NCBI GenBank assembly: GCA_947588795.1
Contig: CANPZJ010000036.1
Span: forward strand, 1-7,588
Reading direction: 5' to 3'
DNA from: an uncultured Bacilli bacterium
GTDB taxonomy: Bacteria; Bacillota_I; Bacilli_A; RF39; UBA660
Length of the DNA stretch: 7,588 nucleotides
How positions within the stretch are numbered: the first letter of the stretch is position 1; each line of letters starts with the position of its first letter. The translations under genes were made by a program, and so were the position numbers. The notes under the pieces were generated by a model. That model had not been told where the DNA came from and ran no database searches. It saw only the letters and a program-made list of their open reading frames with translations. Below, piece by piece: positions 6,023-7,588 of the stretch.

Positions 6023-6278
6023 ATAACCACCCATACTTTGCAATTAATTTTTTATAATCATATTCTGTTACTTTTCCTGCTCTCAGATAACATCTAATTA
6101 CCATTTCGAATTCATCAAATTTTAAATCATAACTAAGCCAATCTTTCTTTTTATCATACCCTTTTAATTCTTTTATATAATTTTTTAATTCTTGAGGAAG
6201 GTTTCTTTCATCATATTTAACTGTTTCATCATATAAATGTTTTTTATCACCAATTATTTTTTTATCTTCTTCACTCAT
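6015..6278 (-). CDS. Small partner protein of the HipA-like kinase (unknown function)
   Basis: This 87-aa protein is highly charged and helical, ending in an aromatic KYGWLYD. It has no helix-turn-helix and does not look like HipB, and it has no signal peptide or membrane segment. Notable segments are DWLSYDLKFDEFEMVIRCYL (46-65) and a conserved-looking LPQELKNYIKEL. From memory of such loci, short proteins of this general kind precede compact HipA kinases in Firmicutes; that is recollection and not a search result. The ATG at 6278 has a perfect AGGAGG (6289-6294) ten bases upstream. It overlaps the kinase start by 8 nt, so the two are made together. The likely role is antitoxin, inhibitor or adaptor of the kinase, by inference from position only. 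Confidence 0.85.
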   Translation of the reverse strand: MSEEDKKIIGDKKHLYDETVKYDERNLPQELKNYIKELKGYDKKKDWLSYDLKFDEFEMVIRCYLRAGKVTEYDYKKLIAKYGWLYD

Positions 6279-6316
6279 TTAAATATTCCCTCCTACCCAA
6301 AGTTATTACACTATAA

Positions 6317-6346
6317 ATTATAGCACGTATAATACTGATTAGTAAA
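6317..6346 (-). promoter_or_regulatory. Promoter of the small-protein/kinase operon
   Basis: On the minus strand TATAAT (6322-6317) is preceded by TGC, making an extended TGnTATAAT. TTTACT (6346-6341, four of six to the -35 consensus) lies 18 bases upstream. Transcription would start near 6310, about 30 bases before the ATG at 6278. The -10 overlaps an inverted repeat (attata 6317-6322, tataat 6328-6333) whose other arm is a plus-strand TATAAT. Confidence 0.65.
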
Positions 6347-6378
6347 TCGATGAAGTTGCAAATCATTGATTTATTAGT
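6338..6378 (+). ncRNA. Plus-strand RNA hairpin with G-U pairs, upstream of IS110 leader
   Basis: Residues 6338-6353 pair with 6363-6378 over 16 consecutive positions around a 9-nt loop (6354-6362). Three of the pairs (6349-6367, 6342-6374, 6339-6377) are G-U wobbles when read as plus-strand RNA but would be A-C mismatches on the minus strand. That asymmetry suggests the structure matters in a rightward transcript. It may be the 5' hairpin of the element's RNA or an older flanking structure. Its 3' end overlaps a plus-strand TATAAT (6378-6383). Confidence 0.45.
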
Positions 6379-6383
6379 ATAAT
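6356..6383 (+). promoter_or_regulatory. Possible plus-strand promoter for the IS110 leader RNA and transposase
   Basis: TTGCAA (6356-6361, four of six) is followed after 16 bases by a perfect TATAAT (6378-6383). Transcription would start near 6390, which would give an RNA of about 185 nt up to the end of the closing stem at 6574. A second, weaker candidate upstream is ATTACA (6305-6310), 17 bases, then TATAAT (6328-6333). The region is so A+T-rich that chance matches are likely. Confidence 0.4.
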
Positions 6384-6418
6384 AATTTTACTCATTTTTA
6401 TAAAAATGAGTAAAATTA
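6383..6418. repeat. Perfect 36-bp palindrome
   Basis: Bases 6383-6400 and 6401-6418 are exact reverse complements with no spacer (18-bp arms, core tactcattttta and its complement). There is no T-run after it on the plus strand (cacgattg follows). On the minus strand it is followed by ttatac, so it is a poor terminator. It lies directly before the structured IS110 leader. It may mark the left end or target of the element, or may be a cruciform or dimer-binding site. Confidence 0.7.
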
Positions 6419-6420
6419 CA

Positions 6421-6574
6421 CGATTGAGTTTAGGCATATTATAACAAGGGTCTTAAGTATCCATAACTATGACGGCCTAGCTCTTTTCTTTTTATTTTCC
6501 TAGTTTTAGAATGTGAGGATTTATTTCTATATAACAAGCGTGATGAGGAATAAGAGGTACAAAGAGTTCAATCG
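6421..6574 (+). ncRNA. Candidate IS110 bridge RNA
   Basis: A closing stem pairs 6421-6430 (cgattgagtt) with 6565-6574 (agttcaatcg) over 10 positions, two of them G-U. Inside are two long hairpins. Hairpin I (6431-6479) pairs taggc/gccta, or tagg plus cata/tatg, then ttat/ataa, an AACAA internal loop at 6443-6447, and gggt/atcc with a 7-nt loop. Hairpin II (6481-6556) has an 11-bp outer stem (6481-6491 with 6545-6556, one bulged U), an internal loop (6492-6499 opposite 6539-6544), and an inner stem (6500-6511 with 6525-6538) with a 13-nt loop. It ends before the transposase ribosome site. Known IS110-group elements such as IS621 encode a bridge RNA of about 177 nt in this place, with target- and donor-binding internal loops. 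The function is inferred by analogy, and the fold was done by hand. Confidence 0.6.
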
Positions 6575-6596
6575 CAAAAAGAAAGGATGGTGTTTT

Positions 6597-7588
6597 ATGC
6601 ACAATTGTTTAGCTATTGATGTAGCTAAAGGCAAAAGTATGGTCACTTTAATTAGTTCTTGTGGTGAAGTTCTAATTGATCCATACGAAATTAATCATTC
6701 TATTAATGATTTTACTAATTTACTTAATAGAATTAAAAATTTAAAATTAGATGATATTTCTGTAATAATGGAATCCACTGGTATTTATCACAGACCTATT
6801 GAAAGATTTTTCTTAGAAAATAATTTCAAAGTGTTTGTTATTAATCCCATCTATGGAAAAATGCAAAAAAGAAATATTAGAAAGACTAAAACAGATAAAG
6901 AAGATTGTTTTAATTTAGCTAATTTGTTCTTTACTAATACTTTTAAAGAATATAACAAACCTGAACAATTATATTGGGATTTAAATGCTTTATCTAGACA
7001 GTATTTTGCTTTAGATGAATTATGTGTAAATATTAAAAATAGATATCGTAATCTTGTTTATTTATGCTTCCCTGAATATGAAGAAATTTTTAAAGGAAAT
7101 ACAATTTATTCCAATATTGCTTTAGAATTTATTGAGAAATATCCTCATGCTGATATTATCTCTAATACTAGAATTGATAAACTTCAAAATTTCTTAAAAA
7201 AACATGAATTTAGATATTGGAAGAAAAAGGCAAATATGATTAAAGAATTTGCTTCTAAATCTTATCCTTCTGTTGGCATGAATGATGAGATTGCTTCTAA
7301 TCTATCTCAAATTGCTAGATTAATTATTGAGTATCAAAAAGCAATTGATATTGTTAAATATAAAATTACTTTTTTAGCTAAGAAAACTAAATACTTTAAT
7401 TCTATTAACTCTATATTTGGTATTGGTGAATTTACTGCTTCTATTATTATTGCTGAGTTAGGTGATATTAATAGATTTCATAATATTAAAGAATTAACTG
7501 CTTACTGTGGTTTAGATCCTTCTATTAAACAATCTGGTAAATCCATTAATGTTCATGGTCCTATTTCTAAATCTGGTAACAAATATAT
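6597..7588 (+). CDS. IS110-family DEDD transposase/recombinase (3' end outside window)
   Basis: The open frame runs 330 codons from the ATG at 6597 to the window edge with no stop, so the gene is partial only because the window ends. The N-terminal RuvC-like domain carries all four acidic residues in the expected places: D8 (LAIDVAKGK), E59 (VIMESTGIY), and D100 and D103 (KTKTDKEDC). The C-terminal Transposase_20-type domain has FGIGEFTASIIIAELGDI (274-291), then AYCGLDPSIKQSGKS (302-316) with the likely nucleophilic serine S313, and GPISKSGN (321-328). The middle (about 110-260) is helical, as in the family. The enzyme cuts and joins DNA guided by a bridge RNA in IS621-like members. The ribosome site is AAAGGATGG (6583-6590), about six bases before the ATG. 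It appears intact and so potentially active. Confidence 0.92.
   Translation, partial: MHNCLAIDVAKGKSMVTLISSCGEVLIDPYEINHSINDFTNLLNRIKNLKLDDISVIMESTGIYHRPIERFFLENNFKVFVINPIYGKMQKRNIRKTKTDKEDCFNLANLFFTNTFKEYNKPEQLYWDLNALSRQYFALDELCVNIKNRYRNLVYLCFPEYEEIFKGNTIYSNIALEFIEKYPHADIISNTRIDKLQNFLKKHEFRYWKKKANMIKEFASKSYPSVGMNDEIASNLSQIARLIIEYQKAIDIVKYKITFLAKKTKYFNSINSIFGIGEFTASIIIAELGDINRFHNIKELTAYCGLDPSIKQSGKSINVHGPISKSGNKY

Larger units (their letters stand above)
6421..7588 (+). mobile_element. IS110-family insertion sequence, left part, truncated by window edge
   Basis: The element contains a long non-coding left end followed by a DEDD transposase gene that runs out of the window; the right end is not seen. 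A long left non-coding end with a short distance to the gene fits the IS110 group, in contrast to the IS1111 group with its RNA downstream. IS110 elements lack normal terminal inverted repeats and target duplications, so the exact left boundary cannot be read here. It could lie anywhere from about 6320 to 6421. The start given is the first base of the closing RNA stem and is a minimum. Confidence 0.75.

Noticed and set aside
6023..6043. Longer kinase start at 6043 (or 6034)
   Set aside because: No ribosome site precedes these codons, whereas GGGTGG lies at a plausible distance before the ATG at 6022.
6015..6278. The 87-aa protein as a HipB-type antitoxin
   Set aside because: No helix-turn-helix pattern is visible, and the upstream region carries no HipB-like operator similar to the repeats at 5011-5069.
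6383..6418. The 36-bp palindrome as a Rho-independent terminator
   Set aside because: The stem is A+T-rich and neither strand has a proper U-tract after it.
6440..6538. 9-bp direct repeat tataacaag at 6440-6448 and 6530-6538 as element ends
   Set aside because: Both copies lie inside the proposed RNA fold and only 90 bp apart, so they cannot be IS termini. They may be chance or related loop sequences.
6419..6544. Guide match: RNA CGTG at 6539-6542 complementary to CACG at 6419-6422 near the possible left end
   Set aside because: Only four contiguous bases match (7 of 10 overall) and the true boundary is unknown, so it is too weak to assign a donor guide.
1..7588. CRISPR array, tRNA or rRNA genes
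   Set aside because: No regularly spaced direct repeats, cloverleaf-like segments or rRNA-like conserved sequence were seen on either strand.

Overview
This is a very A+T-rich window (well under one-third G+C by eye) from a low-G+C Gram-positive bacterium, probably an uncultured gut-type member of the Bacilli or Mycoplasmatota edge. Three things support this: Bacillus-type sigma-70 promoters and strong AGGAGG ribosome sites, a SigH-type sigma factor next to an RlmB/YacO rRNA methyltransferase, and heavy use of A/T-ending codons. TGA is a stop (two genes end in ATGA overlaps) and tryptophan is TGG in the stretches checked, so the code is the standard bacterial one and not the Mycoplasma code. 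The species cannot be named from this sequence alone.

Layout, left to right. (1) 1-100: convergent terminators, one for a rightward gene outside the window and one for the leftward operon, with an extra unexplained hairpin between them. (2) 101-2308, minus strand: a three-gene operon (363, 254 and 95 aa) with its own consensus-like promoter, coupled start/stop junctions and a terminator. The proteins are coiled-coil, acidic and helical, with no family I recognise. The last one resembles the C-terminal domain of the first. (3) 2337-3660, minus strand: rlmB overlapping a sigH-like gene by 4 nt. This is a shortened version of the Bacillus rlmB-yacP-sigH order, with yacP missing. (4) 3689-6346, minus strand: accessory cargo upstream of rlmB. 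It comprises a DUF4143-type AAA ATPase and a HipA/CtkA-like kinase coupled to an 87-aa partner. A duplicated palindromic operator-like site lies between the ATPase and the kinase. (5) 6305-7588, plus strand: the left part of an IS110-family element. It has a structured non-coding end followed by a DEDD transposase running off the window.

The most interesting stretch is 6335-6596, the non-coding leader of the IS110 element. On the plus strand it folds by hand into a hairpin with three G-U pairs, a perfect 36-bp palindrome, and then a roughly 154-nt RNA. A 10-bp stem (6421-6430 with 6565-6574) closes that RNA around two long hairpins, each carrying an internal loop. This matches the expected position, size and general architecture of the bridge RNA that directs IS110 recombinases to target and donor DNA. 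It is an inference by analogy with IS621; the guide sequences cannot be assigned without the right end and an empty site.

How the parts relate: the sigma factor and methyltransferase are chromosomal housekeeping genes. The ATPase, kinase pair and IS element look like accessory DNA gathered upstream of them. The three-gene operon downstream of sigH is independently transcribed and of unknown role.
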